Below are positions 12,071 through 22,374 of a stretch of DNA of 64,000 nucleotides, in pieces (position 1 is the stretch's first letter; each line of letters begins with the position of its first letter). The stretch spans positions 1,743,856 to 1,807,855 of the forward strand of contig ML133365.1 in assembly GCA_003864495.1 (NCBI GenBank). Direction: 5' to 3'. The stretch is from Nemopilema nomurai. Its lineage: Eukaryota > Cnidaria > Scyphozoa > Rhizostomeae > Rhizostomatidae. Position numbers and translations under genes: made by a program. The notes under the pieces were generated by a model, which worked only from the letters and a program-made list of their open reading frames with translations, was not told the origin of the DNA and searched no databases.

Positions 12071-14652
12071 ATGAGTGAAAGATATCCGAGTGGAGCAAAA
12101 AAGAGGAAATTGAAAAAAGATCGTGAAGCATCGAATGAAAAGGTTTTGAAGTCAATCCCACAGCTATAAACCTTTGGGTTTAAACCTGAAGCAAGAGATG
12201 CCCAAAGAGAATCGAATTCCAATCAATCTAGTGAGAAATTAGACAAAGACGATACTAGCCTAGGTTTTGACAATGATACGTCGGATAATTCTGTTAATGA
12301 GGCCGTAGTTGATCCAGATGAAACGCATGGTGGAAATGGAAATGGCGATTACAGAGAAGGCACTAGTGTAAATGAAAATGAAGTGGACAACGAGCAAGGC
12401 TTGCAATCAGTATCAGAATTCGAAACCGATCCATCTTGCTGGGCAGTTACTGGGCAGTACATGGACCAAAACAATGCCAAAACAGAGATGTATCATTTTT
12501 CAAGTCAAGTCGACAATACAAAGTGAATGATAACAAAATGAAAACAAGGTGCTTCAGTGCTTCTTTGCTGAAGAGAAAGTTATCAAATGCTGAAGAGATT
12601 GACCGAGATTGGCTTTTGTATTCCCCAAGTTCGGGCAAAGTGTTCTGCTTTTATTGTAAACTGTTTGGAGGGTCTAACACAACAGCTTTAGCAAGCTCTG
12701 GATTTGATGATTGGAAGCATCCTGTATCAATTTCCCAACACGAGAGGTCAGATGCGCATTTCGAAAACGTGAAGTTATGTACAGCATTTGCAAATGGGGA
12801 AGGGTGGTTAATTGAATCACAACATCAAACTTCTTCAACAAGAAGAAGAACGTTGGAAAGGTGTTATTATTAGAGTCATTGAGGCTTTTAGATTTCTAGA
12901 TGAACGAGGATTAGCATTTCGTGGAGATTCGCATGTTATTGGACATCCAAAAAACCGAAACTTTCTTGGTATTATTGAATTACTGTCCAAATTTGACCCA
13001 TTTATAGCCGACCATCTTGCTCGCCATGGTAACAAAGGAACTGGAAAACCCTCATATTTGTCACAAAGAATCATGGAAGAAGTAATTTTGATGCTATCAT
13101 CTGAAGTAACAAAATTAATTCTGATATCAATTTCTAACGCAAAATACTTTTCGATAATTGTGGACTCCACTTCGGACGTATCTCACATTGATCAACTAAC
13201 ATTTGTACTAAGATATATCGAAGATGGAGAGCCGGTGGAAAGATTTATCACTTTTACACCAATAAAGTCCCATAAAAGCGAATCTTTGATAACTGCTATC
13301 ATTGAAACATTGAACTCGTTAAATCTGGATATTAAATATTGTTGCGGTCAATCTTATGACAATGCGTCAAACGTGTCTGGAAAATATTTTGGAGTTCAGG
13401 CAAGAATAAAAGAAATTAACAAATGTGCCCTTTATGTTCCCTGCACAAGCCATTCCTTAAATTTAGTGGGAAATGCTGCAGCCCAATGCTGCTTACAAGC
13501 AGTATCCTTTTTCTCAACTGTACAAGAGGTGTATACATTTTTAGCAGCCTCCACGCATCGCTGGAACACTATGCAATCAAAGCTCTCCAAAAGTGAATTG
13601 GTTGTTAAATAGATATGTGATACTCGCTGGTCTGCAAGACATGATGCTATAAGAGCATTATTTCTGGCACCACGTTCTATAAAAGAAACTCTGGATGAAA
13701 TTGCACTTGATGAAGATCAAACATTGTCCACTAGAAAGGAGGCAACATCCTTATCAGAAAAACTCGAATCTTTGGAATTTGCGTTGATGGCTGTGTTTTG
13801 GAATGATCTTCTAAAGCGAATACACATAAGTAACTTGTCACTTCAAACAGTGAGCCTGGCGATGCCTTCTGCAATCGATCTATTGAACAGTCTTGAGCTA
13901 TTCATTTCGGGGATGCGAAATAGAGAAGAATACCAACGGTATCTTGATAAGGCCAAAACGTTTCTAGACAGCATCGAACAGCACTTCAAAGATGAAATGA
14001 AAAGAAAAAAGAAAAGACCGAGACTGGCAGACGAAAGTGCAACAAAAGAAGTGGAGTTAGTTGGTGGAGAGAAATTTTACATTGGCCTGTATTTGCCCAT
14101 CATCGACAGCTTACAAACAGAACTTTCCATGCGAAAAGCTAGCTATGATGTTATTGAACAGAGATTTGGGTTTATCTGTGCATTACGAACAGAAGAAAAG
14201 GGTGCAAGGCCTTAACACATGTATATCCAGGGCACTTTGATGATGATATGGAGCACGAAATGATGCAATTTTTCAATTATGCTAAGGAACCGCTTCAGAA
14301 ATACATAACCAAAGTGAGAGAATGTAAAAAACAAACGCAAGGGAAAGAAAGAGTCAGCAGAGGGAAAGGAATGAAGGAGCAAGAGCTTAAAGAAATATCA
14401 ACTGGGCAGTTTTTACTTAACCTTGTCAGGAATAACAATACCCAAGCCAAATTTCCCAATGTTATGATCGCTTTGAGGCTATTGTTAACATTGCCTTGCA
14501 GTGTTGCCTCTGGAGAAAGAAGCTTCTCCATTTTGAAAAGAGTTAAGAACCAGTTTCGTTCAACAATGTCACAAGAAAGAAACGTGGCACTGTGTTTGAT
14601 GGCATCCAATACGGATATTTTAAGAAAATTAGATGTTCAAAAACTTAGTTGA
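12071..14652 (+). pseudogene. hAT transposase, tandem copy 3
   Basis: Third copy in the array. The DUF4371 segment is the best preserved: 12812-13612 reads 266 residues without a break because a C lost near 5970 and 9705 in the other copies is present here (FMFPCTSHSLNL-type junction). The TAA at codon 33, the upstream frameshift and the TAG at 13610 are retained, as is the single-base loss near 14178 seen in copy 1. It carries an Ala-to-Asp change near 12900. The C-terminal dimerisation block lies at 14500-14600. Confidence 0.9.
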
Positions 14653-14918
14653 AAATTTGCACTTACTAAGGCAAGATAACACAAATTTGAGAACTTATTT
14701 ACTTGTTTTACAACTCGTTAAATCAATTATCTGTTTGCCTTTTTCGAGATTTGCTGTAGTTCTGTTTTGTTTTTTTTAGTTATATAATAACCTAATCCAT
14801 TGATCATATGCCTCTTTAATTCTGTCTGCAAGTATCTTCTCTTAGCACCTTTGCACACTAGGAGGGGCCCATAACACCAGTGAGCCCAGGGCCCCAAAGT
14901 CCTTAGTGCGGCCCTGCC

Positions 14919-15480
14919 AAGGACAGTATCCAGCAATACCATATCTTTTATTTTTCAATGGAGAACAGTTTCTGAGTATCTTATTCTTATCAAGTAAAGC
15001 ACTGCCAAGGACAGTATCCAGCAATACCATATCTTTTATTTTTCAATGGAGAATAGTTCCTGAATGTCTTATTTTTATTAAGAAAAGCACAGCAAAGGAC
15101 AGTATCAAGCAATACAATATCTTTTTATCTTTCAATGGAGAACAGTTCCAGAATATCATATTCTTATCAAGTAGAGCACTGCCAAGGACAGTATCCAGCA
15201 ATACCATATCTTTTTATTTTTCAATGGAGGATAGTTCCTGAATGTCTTATTTTTAATAAGAAAAGCACAGCAAAGGACAGTATCCAGCAATACAATATCT
15301 TTGTATCTTTTAATGGAAAACATTTTCTGAAAATCATATTCTTATCAAGTAAAGCACAGCATAGGACAGTATCCAGCAATACAATATCTTTTTATCTTTC
15401 AATGGAGAACAGTTCCGAAAATCTTATTCTATTTAAGAAAAACACGGCAAAGGACAGTATTGAGCAGTACAATGTATTTT
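14919..15480. repeat. 89-bp satellite, right block, degenerating
   Basis: Unit spacing and sequence match the other blocks up to about 15412. A more divergent unit then follows (AAAACACGGCAAAGGACAG near 15437) and runs into unique sequence. This outer divergent unit may be the original array edge. Confidence 0.8.
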
Positions 15481-15726
15481 TAGCTGACATTTTTGTTGGT
15501 ACCAAACTTGAAAATGGCTTTGAGAAAAGCAAACATTTCATAACATACTTCTCCAAGCTTTTTGGTCTAACACTCCACAGAGTATAAAACGTCAGAATTA
15601 TGGTCAAAAAGAATACGATGGAAAATGTATACCCAGCTGTGGATCGAAATAGACCAATCAGAAAACCGGAAGCATGTGACCGCCATATTTTTATCTTTCA
15701 TTGCAGAACAGTTCTTTAATATCACA
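15481..15726. other. Unassigned AT-rich sequence
   Basis: Joins the satellite edge to the SINE cluster. No coding, repeat or RNA feature could be supported. Confidence 0.3.
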
Positions 15727-15920
15727 GAGTTTCGATTCAATGGTCTATGGTCCTATTTCCTGACATGAACAAACTTTCAAACAGTTTGGGGAGAGTTGAT
15801 TTTTATCTGTATTTTCAGTTGTAGAAATCATAAGGTTTGGTCATATCGAGAAGAAGGACTAGGATACTGCTTTATATACATAGCTGTTCAGCCTCCTAAA
15901 GCTACCTTCAGAAGCCAGGT
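15727..15920 (+). repeat. tRNA-derived SINE, 5'-truncated copy
   Basis: Begins at a B-box-like GTTTCGATTCAATG and continues with the family tail: GTAGAAATCATAAGG, then TTTGGTCATATCGAGAAG, then GGACTAGGATACTGC and a GCTACCTTCAGAAGC end. It aligns with the copies at 16000 (+) and 39371 (-). Confidence 0.65.
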
Positions 15921-15999
15921 ACCTAACAATAAACCATACAATCCAATACACCTACGGATTGTATTTTGGCCCCATCTGTATCGTTTTGCTATGTTTCCA

Positions 16000-16219
16000 G
16001 TGAGGCTCGTGGAGGATTCTCAGTAGTTAGGTCCATCCACTACTGAACCAAGGGTCCGAGGTTCGATTCACTGACATGATGTACTTTCACTTCACATAAG
16101 GAGAGTTGCTAGCTCTCTGTAAATACAGGTGTAGGAATCATGAGGTTTGGTCACATCGGGAGGAAGGACCAGGACACTGCTCGATAAGCATAGCTTCTCA
16201 GTTTCCTAAAAACTACCTT
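16000..16219 (+). repeat. tRNA-derived SINE, near full-length copy
   Basis: The head is tRNA-like (GTGAGGCTCGTGGAGG), with a B box GAGGTTCGATTCACTG at about 16058-16073. The tail has GTAGGAATCATGAGG, TTTGGTCACATCGGGAGG, AAGGACCAGGACACTGC and CATAGCTTCTCAGTTTCC. The A box is poor in this copy but clear in the 39371-39585 copy. The family is inferred from three copies inside this window. Confidence 0.7.
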
Positions 16220-17166
16220 TTTTAGGACTGGTTGCCATTTTTAAAGAGGGGAGCCTCCTTTCTGGCAGTTATACCAACTTGTAGCTTTTCTTGACAAATA
16301 ATTTTTAATTATGATTCTTTTGTTTGTAAATTCGAACCAATCCGGACGCCAATTTCCCATTTTTGGTTTCTTCTCTGTTTCCTTTCTCTCATGGACTCTG
16401 CTCTATCCGGTCCTATCAGTTCTCAGCCAAGGACTCTTGCATGACAAGTTTATCATTGACATTGTTGAAGAGTACTAAAGAAGTCACGAGTTTTTCTACG
16501 AAAGACAGTTGGAATAAAGGAATCAGTGCTATTCTATGGACCTTGTTAACACTGTGCTTTGTTCATCAGTAATCAGACGTTATACCTAAAATCTTTTGGT
16601 TAGTAACTCGCGTCGAACGAAGACCACAAATTACGTACACATTTCCTGTTAATGTTTACGCTTTCAAAACTCTTTATACTTTCTGTTGAACTTTTTTATA
16701 AAAATAGACTATTTTCATCACTCCCAAAAACGCCTACAGCATTGTTTGGCCACGCTTTTTGACCACGCTTGGTTGACCCCACCCTTAGACCTCACCCATG
16801 TATGCTTTTTGGTCTATTTTTAAGCCAGTCAGATTTTACTCTGGATCCACCCCTGTCACAAATGACAATTGTATCTACATCGAGGACATCTGCGACGATG
16901 TCATCTACAACTGTAGCAACAAACTGCTCTTTATCTCTAGCAAAATTTCTTTACCTACTCAAAGCCTAATTTATCGGGTTCTAAATTCTCAATAAATTTG
17001 TCAAAGATTTGACTATATTCATGGGCGTGAAAAATGGTCCGTGCAAACATGCAGTCATATTTCTCACAGCACACATTCATATTTCTCACAGCACACTTTT
17101 ATCTTTCTCACGGCACACTTTAATGTTTCTCGTTTATTGTGATAATTCCCATATGGTTATTAAGCA
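16220..17166. other. Non-coding stretch before the integrase relic
   Basis: AT-rich, with no supported gene. It includes a CCACGC/CCACCC motif cluster near 16740-16800, similar to one at 44644, and a short tandem repeat at 17050-17122. Confidence 0.3.
17050..17122. repeat. About 24-bp tandem repeat, three copies
   Basis: The unit ATTTCTCACAGCACAC with a short AT tail occurs three times with minor changes. It lies just upstream of the integrase-like relic and could be a terminal or subterminal repeat of that element. Confidence 0.6.
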
Positions 17167-18290
17167 ATGATGGAAAATGTTTCGGATGAAAATGAGCTCG
17201 TTGCAAGGTATTTTAACCAAGGGTTTCAATATAGAGAGTTATGTGCCATGCTGTCAAGAAAAAAAGGAGTTACTATCAGTGAAAGAACATTGCGAAGAAG
17301 ATTGGTGTTACTTTGACTGACAAGACAAAACTTTTGATATAATATCGACGTGTTTAAAAGCACTTTAATATTGTTAGGAGATGGACCAGATTCATCTAGG
17401 GGCTATCGTGCAATGTGGCATCATTTCCTGATGAAAGGCAGCTACGTTTCCAAGGACAATTGTAGAGAACTTGATACGCGAAATCGATCCTGAAGGAATA
17501 GAAGTGAGAAGAGCTCATCGCTTACGTAGAAGGGCCTATGCTAATGCTGGTCCAAATGACGTTTGGCACTGCGATGGATATGACAAATTAAAACCCTATG
17601 GGTTTCCTATCCATGGATGTATAGACGGTTGGAGTAGAAAAATAATTTGGTTTTACACAACCATGTCAAATAATCTTCCTCAAAATATAGGTGCCTACTA
17701 TCCTGAAGCAGTAGATGAAATCAGATGTCCTGCTTAGCTTGTTACCGACCTCGGAACAGAAAATGGGCTTATGGCAGGTATGCAGTCTTTTTTCGTAATG
17801 ATATTGAAAGTCACAAATATGTGCCATCCCCAAGCAACCAGTGAATCGAAGTGTGGTGGTCTTTCTATCGAAGAAGTCATTTAACATGGTAGATAAATTC
17901 CTTCAAAGATCGGTGTGGTTCTGGGAAAATAAATCTGGGAGATGAAATGGCAAAGGAATGTTTATGGTTCTGCTTTGTTAGGTTACTGCAGCAGCAGCTG
18001 AATATTGTAAAAGAGCACTGGAACACCCATTAAATTTGTGCTTCTTGTTTAGATACAGTGCGAGGTAGGCCTGATTCATTATTTTATTGGCCTGAGTAAC
18101 GTGGTGGTCAGGTGCAGTTGGCACTCCCCGTCCCAGAAAAGAAACTATCTTATGCAAGAAAACATCTTATTGAAGGTGAATCCTCCAATGATTATCAAGA
18201 ATACTTTAAGTACTTGGCAAACCTTTTTGCAATGGAAGACCAAATCGCTACCATCAACTTATGAATGTTGCAACCAGCGGTAATGACAAA
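17167..18290 (+). pseudogene. Integrase-core (rve-like) DNA transposase relic
   Basis: ATG at 17167 opens a helix-turn-helix segment (ELCAMLSRKKGVTISERTL). Later frames read LIREIDPEGIEVRR, then the integrase core: WHCDGYDKLKPYGF (first Asp), HGCIDGWSRKIIW, LVTDLGTENG (second Asp) and SNQ-stop-IEVWW (the Glu region). The stops include TAG just before LVTDLG and a TGA where the family normally has Arg in SNQRIE, as expected of CGA decay. The family resembles animal integrase-type DNA transposons (Ginger or IS481EU group); I cannot place it more exactly. The 18000-18290 frames look like its decayed C terminus. Confidence 0.7.
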
Positions 18291-19015
18291 TGATCACATC
18301 TACAAACACAAAAACAGTTTCCACAAAGATACAATCAAAGTAATAAGTAGATATGGACTGCCAAAAAAGGTAGGACACTCAGGAATGTAAGATCGTTTCG
18401 TGAATATTAACTTCATAAACCAATGACCATTTTTTTTTGTCTGAGACCAGAAGAAACTTGTTTGGGTTGGGGGGGGGGGGTGGGGGGTTTGGTAAATCTA
18501 CAAAAGAGAATAAGAATAATTCAGAGCAATGGTAGGCTCAAGCTAATGATTTGTGTTTCTAGAAATCAAGACCAGCGATTTTGAGAATGGACCATCTTTA
18601 GCCCGTAGTGGCTTTTTGATTTAATACCATATTCGTTGTTCTGTTACATTCTTGTTTTGTATTGTGATGAGGAAACTCATCATTTAAGATTTGAATTCGT
18701 TCAATAGATTTTCAGGGGAATTTATATGTTTTGTCGGTCAGGACTTATTGAAGAATAATCTTGATTAAAATGTGTAAAGAGTTCAGAAGGCTCCAGGCAG
18801 TGGAACGGTAGTGGTTGAATTTTCTTTTTTTGGGGTGGGGTGGTGTAAAGGTCTTACGCTGTGTGGCGCAGACTTATGCGAGAGGATTTAATGTGAGAAA
18901 CGAAGAAATGAGATCTTGTTCTTTGCTTACATTCTTGTTCTTGTGCATAATCAAAAAAGGAGCTCTCATCTACAGAATCACATGATATTTATACTAACGG
19001 CATACAATAGATTAA
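18291..19015. other. Non-coding stretch with poly-G tract
   Basis: No supported gene. A G-run at 18469-18490 (11 consecutive G, then TGGGGGG) is low-complexity; a second one lies at 19099-19110. Either could form a G-quadruplex or simply be microsatellite expansion. Confidence 0.4.
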
Positions 19016-19119
19016 TTACATGATTGACATAAAACTAAACGAGGTACAAATGAAAACGAGGTTATACAATATAAGAAATATCCTGTTACAGTGGTTGGGA
19101 GGGGGGGGGGTTTGGGGTG

Positions 19120-19612
19120 GGTTTTCACTGAAAAATTGTTTGAAGTAATCAACTGGATTCAATGCTTCTTTTGGAGGTGGTGGTAGTTCTTGACCTTTGA
19201 AATTGACATCAAATTTTGGTAAGGTCCTTTTTCTCCAGCGCGTCTTCATTTCTTGGATGTTCCTTTCCTTTGATTTTGATGTGACTGAACTCTGCTGTAA
19301 ATTTATACCAGTGACTGATCCTGGAATTTGTGTTTTGGCTGAGGCTTGTTGCTCACCTAACACCTCATTTGACATATCTGCCTCAATTTCTGACATATAT
19401 AATTCAGATTCACTGAGCTCTTCTTCAGATCTTTGGTATTCACTTCCAGATGAAGGAAACAGATCTAATTCATCCTCTTCATCACTACTCTCTTTTTCAC
19501 TGCTTCCTGGCTCCAAAACAACTGGATTTCTTATGTGTTGGTTCTCAACTATATCTGTCTTCACAGTTCTCCCATAAAAGGACTTGGTAGAGATTAATGT
19601 ACCATCAGCCAT
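19120..19612 (-). pseudogene. piggyBac-like transposase, N-terminal fragment
   Basis: ATG at 19610-19612 opens about 160 residues: an acidic Ser-rich N terminus (SSDEEDELDLFPSSGSEY), then WRKRTLPKFDVNFKGQELP and ALNPVDYFKQFFSEN. The last is the start of the DDE_Tnp_1_7 domain, where PGBD proteins read P-x-D-Y-F-x-x-F-F. The reading then enters a G/C-rich low-complexity run at about 19095-19120, and no DDE catalytic core follows. It is either an isolated 5' exon or a truncation. Cut-and-paste transposases of this family use TTAA targets; no ends were found here. Confidence 0.65.
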
Positions 19613-20231
19613 ATCTGTTTGAAATTAATATTATAAGCTTTTCAATAAAAAGTGTAACTACTTTGAGAATTTTTTATTATTGTAAAAGTCCTAAAGCATG
19701 CAAATGCCACAAATGACATCACATAAATTCTTAAAGGTGACAAAACTGTATAAAATATATTATCTATGGCTGTAAAAGTCTTTCTTATAACGAATGCACT
19801 GATCAGCTGATGTCATTTTGTTGTATGTATTCGAGCTGTTAATGCACCATGTTGTTCCACAAAAACAAATTTGTTTCCATGAAATTTATAAAACCTGTGC
19901 AAGAACTTGATAAGAACAATGGCTTGATTCACAGTTGTTAAGTAGAGTAAAAGGAATATATTTTTTACTCTGCTAAATGTTACATGTTGTATATATTAAA
20001 TTTGATTGACTCACCGTGAGTTCGTTCGTTTTCAAAATTCGCAGTTAGGTCTCAGGAACACGCCGCTTTCAACAAACCGATTTGAAATAGCCTCCTTTTC
20101 AAACAAGCAAGCTGAAGGCCTATTGTATACAGTCTTGCTACAGCCTTTTTCAATTGGTTAAAAATTGAATTGAAACAAAAGCACTATTGTTTTAATTTGT
20201 TGTTCCACAACAACAGGGTGCATGAAAGGGT
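19613..20231. other. Left flank of the 20232 element
   Basis: AT-rich, with no supported gene. If the adjoining element had inserted simply into the HECT gene at 27571, the missing HECT C terminus should continue here on the minus strand; I could not find it. Confidence 0.4.
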
Positions 20232-20420
20232 AGGGCGAATATCACCATTCACAAAAATAAGGATGCTGGTAGAGAATTTGATCCTGAATTCGATGGTATA
20301 ACCAAAATCTTAATATTTTCTCGATAACTGCCCCTAATACCCAATTTTATCTGTCACAATCCAGAAAATTACCGCGCATAAAATGGGACTGGATCCAGCG
20401 CTTGTGACGTAACAACAGGA
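20232..20420. repeat. Left inverted terminal arm of E1 with promoter region
   Basis: Starts AGGGCGAATATCACC. Contains ACCGCGCATAAAATGGGACT and a CRE-like TGACGTAA at 20405-20412, about 115 bp before the P2X7-like ATG. Confidence 0.75.
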
Positions 20421-20523
20421 ACGCACCATACCACAGAATAGATAGATATTCAGCGCCTAAACCTAGCACACTAAACGTTTTCCTTGCATTAGACGCTGGC
20501 AGATAGGTATTGAAACACTAGAA

Positions 20524-21605
20524 ATGTCAGAATCTGAAGCATTTTACGAGTCGGAAGATTTATTTGCTGAAGAAGAAGTGTACATGGTGGATGATGAGGT
20601 CGGAGGAAGAGATACCGGCCTTGCAGCGATAGAATCGGGTGATTTTGTCTTAGGGGAGGATCCTTACCAGGATGATCCGATCGCAGACGAAGAATGGATA
20701 AGAAGGTATAACGAGGAGATGGAGGAATTGAAACTTCTAAACGAAGAGCTTACTAGACGCTTAAACTGCAGCACTGACCTGAGTTTATGGCACGTAGTTA
20801 CATTGCTGACTCGTTTAAGTTACGCCTAAGTAATTTGAATTTTAGGCCATACTGATTTTAGGCCATATGATAATACGTTAGTTTTGCTCGGTTAACTCAA
20901 TATTTTTAGGCTCTCGTTTTTAAAGTATGCCCTATGTCTATACTCTTAAAGTTTGTGTAATTCGAATCACAGGTGCCGTTGTGGGAAATGTGATGTATCC
21001 CTCCTGCAAAATGCGAAAGAATGTAAATGTTGCGTTGAGGTAGAAGGCTGCAGAAAAGCATTGGCAGATGAACTGGTTTTAGAAGATGCTGTTGGGAACA
21101 TCGTCTGCATTACACAGCACCCGGGCTTCAGACCAGTTGTTTTAGAGAAGTGGTCATTGCGACAAGCAGCCGACCGATATTCGACAAAAGACTTCAAAAA
21201 GTACAATAAAAAGGACTCTGAAAACGAGTGAGCATTTTTTTTAGAAAATTAAATTTACTTTTTAACTGATAGATAAACAATGTAGCCATCGCAAGTTGAC
21301 AACCAAGCAGTGTGTTTTATAAAAAATTTCAATATTTGACACAAGGTTTGTGTTTTTCTTATTTCTTATAAAAGCATGTACCAGAAACGAAATTATAACT
21401 TTTCTTCAACACTGAAATGTAGTAATAATGGTTCTTTTTTAGCTTTCTTCGAAGTGTGGCATATCGGAAATTCTCAAGGCTAGTCCATGGAAAACTTGGA
21501 GCAAAAAGAATCCCTTTACCTGCATGTGCCTACCATGAGATAAGGAAGGTATTCCCAAACAAAGAATACAAAGGATATGAAGACTTAAAGGCACTGAGTG
21601 AGTAA
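20524..21605 (+). CDS. P2X7-ballast-like protein, three exons (E1 copy)
   Basis: Exon 1 (20524-20789) encodes an acidic N terminus, then DDPIADEEWIRRYNEEMEEL and a short coiled coil. Exon 2 (20973-21227) gives CRCGKCDVSLLQNAKECKCC and CITQHPGFRPVVLEKWSLR. Exon 3 (21443-21605) gives FLRSVAYRKFSRLVHGKLG and PLPACAYHEIRKVFPNKEY, ending in TAA. These are the Cys-rich and C-terminal blocks of the P2X7 cytosolic (ballast) domain, which binds zinc in the mammalian receptor. No ATP-gated channel domain or membrane segment is present. Exons 2-3 join by canonical GT-AG. The exon 1 donor appears to be TG|GCACGT (a GC donor), restoring a Trp before Cys. The frame is intact over about 228 residues; the function in the element is unknown. 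Confidence 0.75.
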
Positions 21606-22374
21606 ATAGATGTCCTTCCCTGTGTATTATTTGCTTTTGGCATGATCACTCTAGTTTACTTAGATGTTGGCAACCACTGTAATTGGTTGTAGCCTTTTTT
21701 TAAAATCAAAACAAGTTCAAGTATTGTGATAAGTCTCACAGCAACCAAAAGTATTGCAAGTCAAAAGTCATTCTGCTGTTTATTTACGTTACCATCTCCA
21801 ATCATCATGTCTCAATGCCTTTAAAGACGCACAGTAATTGTAGTATGTATGTTTGTATATATTTATGTGTGTATGTATGTAATATATATGTATGTATCAT
21901 GAATATTTTAAAAGGACATGTACATTTGTTAGTCATCCCCATTATAGTTGTATATTAAGCAGGCCTGGTCACCATAAATGGGTTTAATGCACACACCTCC
22001 AACTCATAGGTGCAGAATATTTTCTTCTGATATACTTTGTTTGGCAAATATCCTATAATGGTATTATTTTACCACATGCTTGAATAAGGCCTGGATATAT
22101 TTTCAGAAAATAATCATTTTAATCAACTTAAAAAAATTGTTCTCTGCACTTGGATATCTTTTGGTTAGGTGATCACCTTGATCTTTTTTTTCTTTTCGAT
22201 TTTGTGCTTGTTGCAATTGTTGGCTCTGAAACTGAAATGGTACTATATGAAATCATTGAAGTATGAATACAGATTATGGACTCATTTGATAAAAAAATTA
22301 ATTCAGCATCAAAAACATAGATAATTCAAAATGCTGTTATAGCGAAAATAATGAAAATAACGAATAACTGGTAT
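21606..22374. other. 3' region between the convergent E1 genes, with TATG microsatellite
   Basis: Shared downstream region of the two convergent genes. A TATG/TGTA-type microsatellite lies at about 21843-21900. No further exon could be supported, although the E2 copy has a last transposase exon with a zinc knuckle at the equivalent place. Confidence 0.4.

Larger units (their letters stand above)
3868..15412 (+). repeat. Macro-tandem array: three 3735-bp units of hAT pseudogene plus satellite
   Basis: The same block starts at 4306, 8041 and 11776, so the period is 3735 bp, in head-to-tail order. The units differ only by scattered single-base substitutions and indels. Each contains one hAT pseudogene followed by about seven copies of an 89-bp satellite; the array begins with five satellite units (3868-4305) and ends in satellite that becomes divergent after 15412. 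Near-identity implies very recent amplification, or an assembly expansion or collapse. Confidence 0.9.

Noticed and set aside
18469..18490. Regulatory G-quadruplex
   Set aside because: A simple G-run in non-coding DNA; a length-variable microsatellite is the simpler reading.
20228..20231. TTAA duplication on the left of E1
   Set aside because: The bases read GGGT, so only the right TTAA is supported and a clean target duplication cannot be claimed.
20524..21605. A true P2X receptor gene
   Set aside because: Only the cytosolic ballast-like region is present; there are no membrane segments and no ATP-binding ectodomain.
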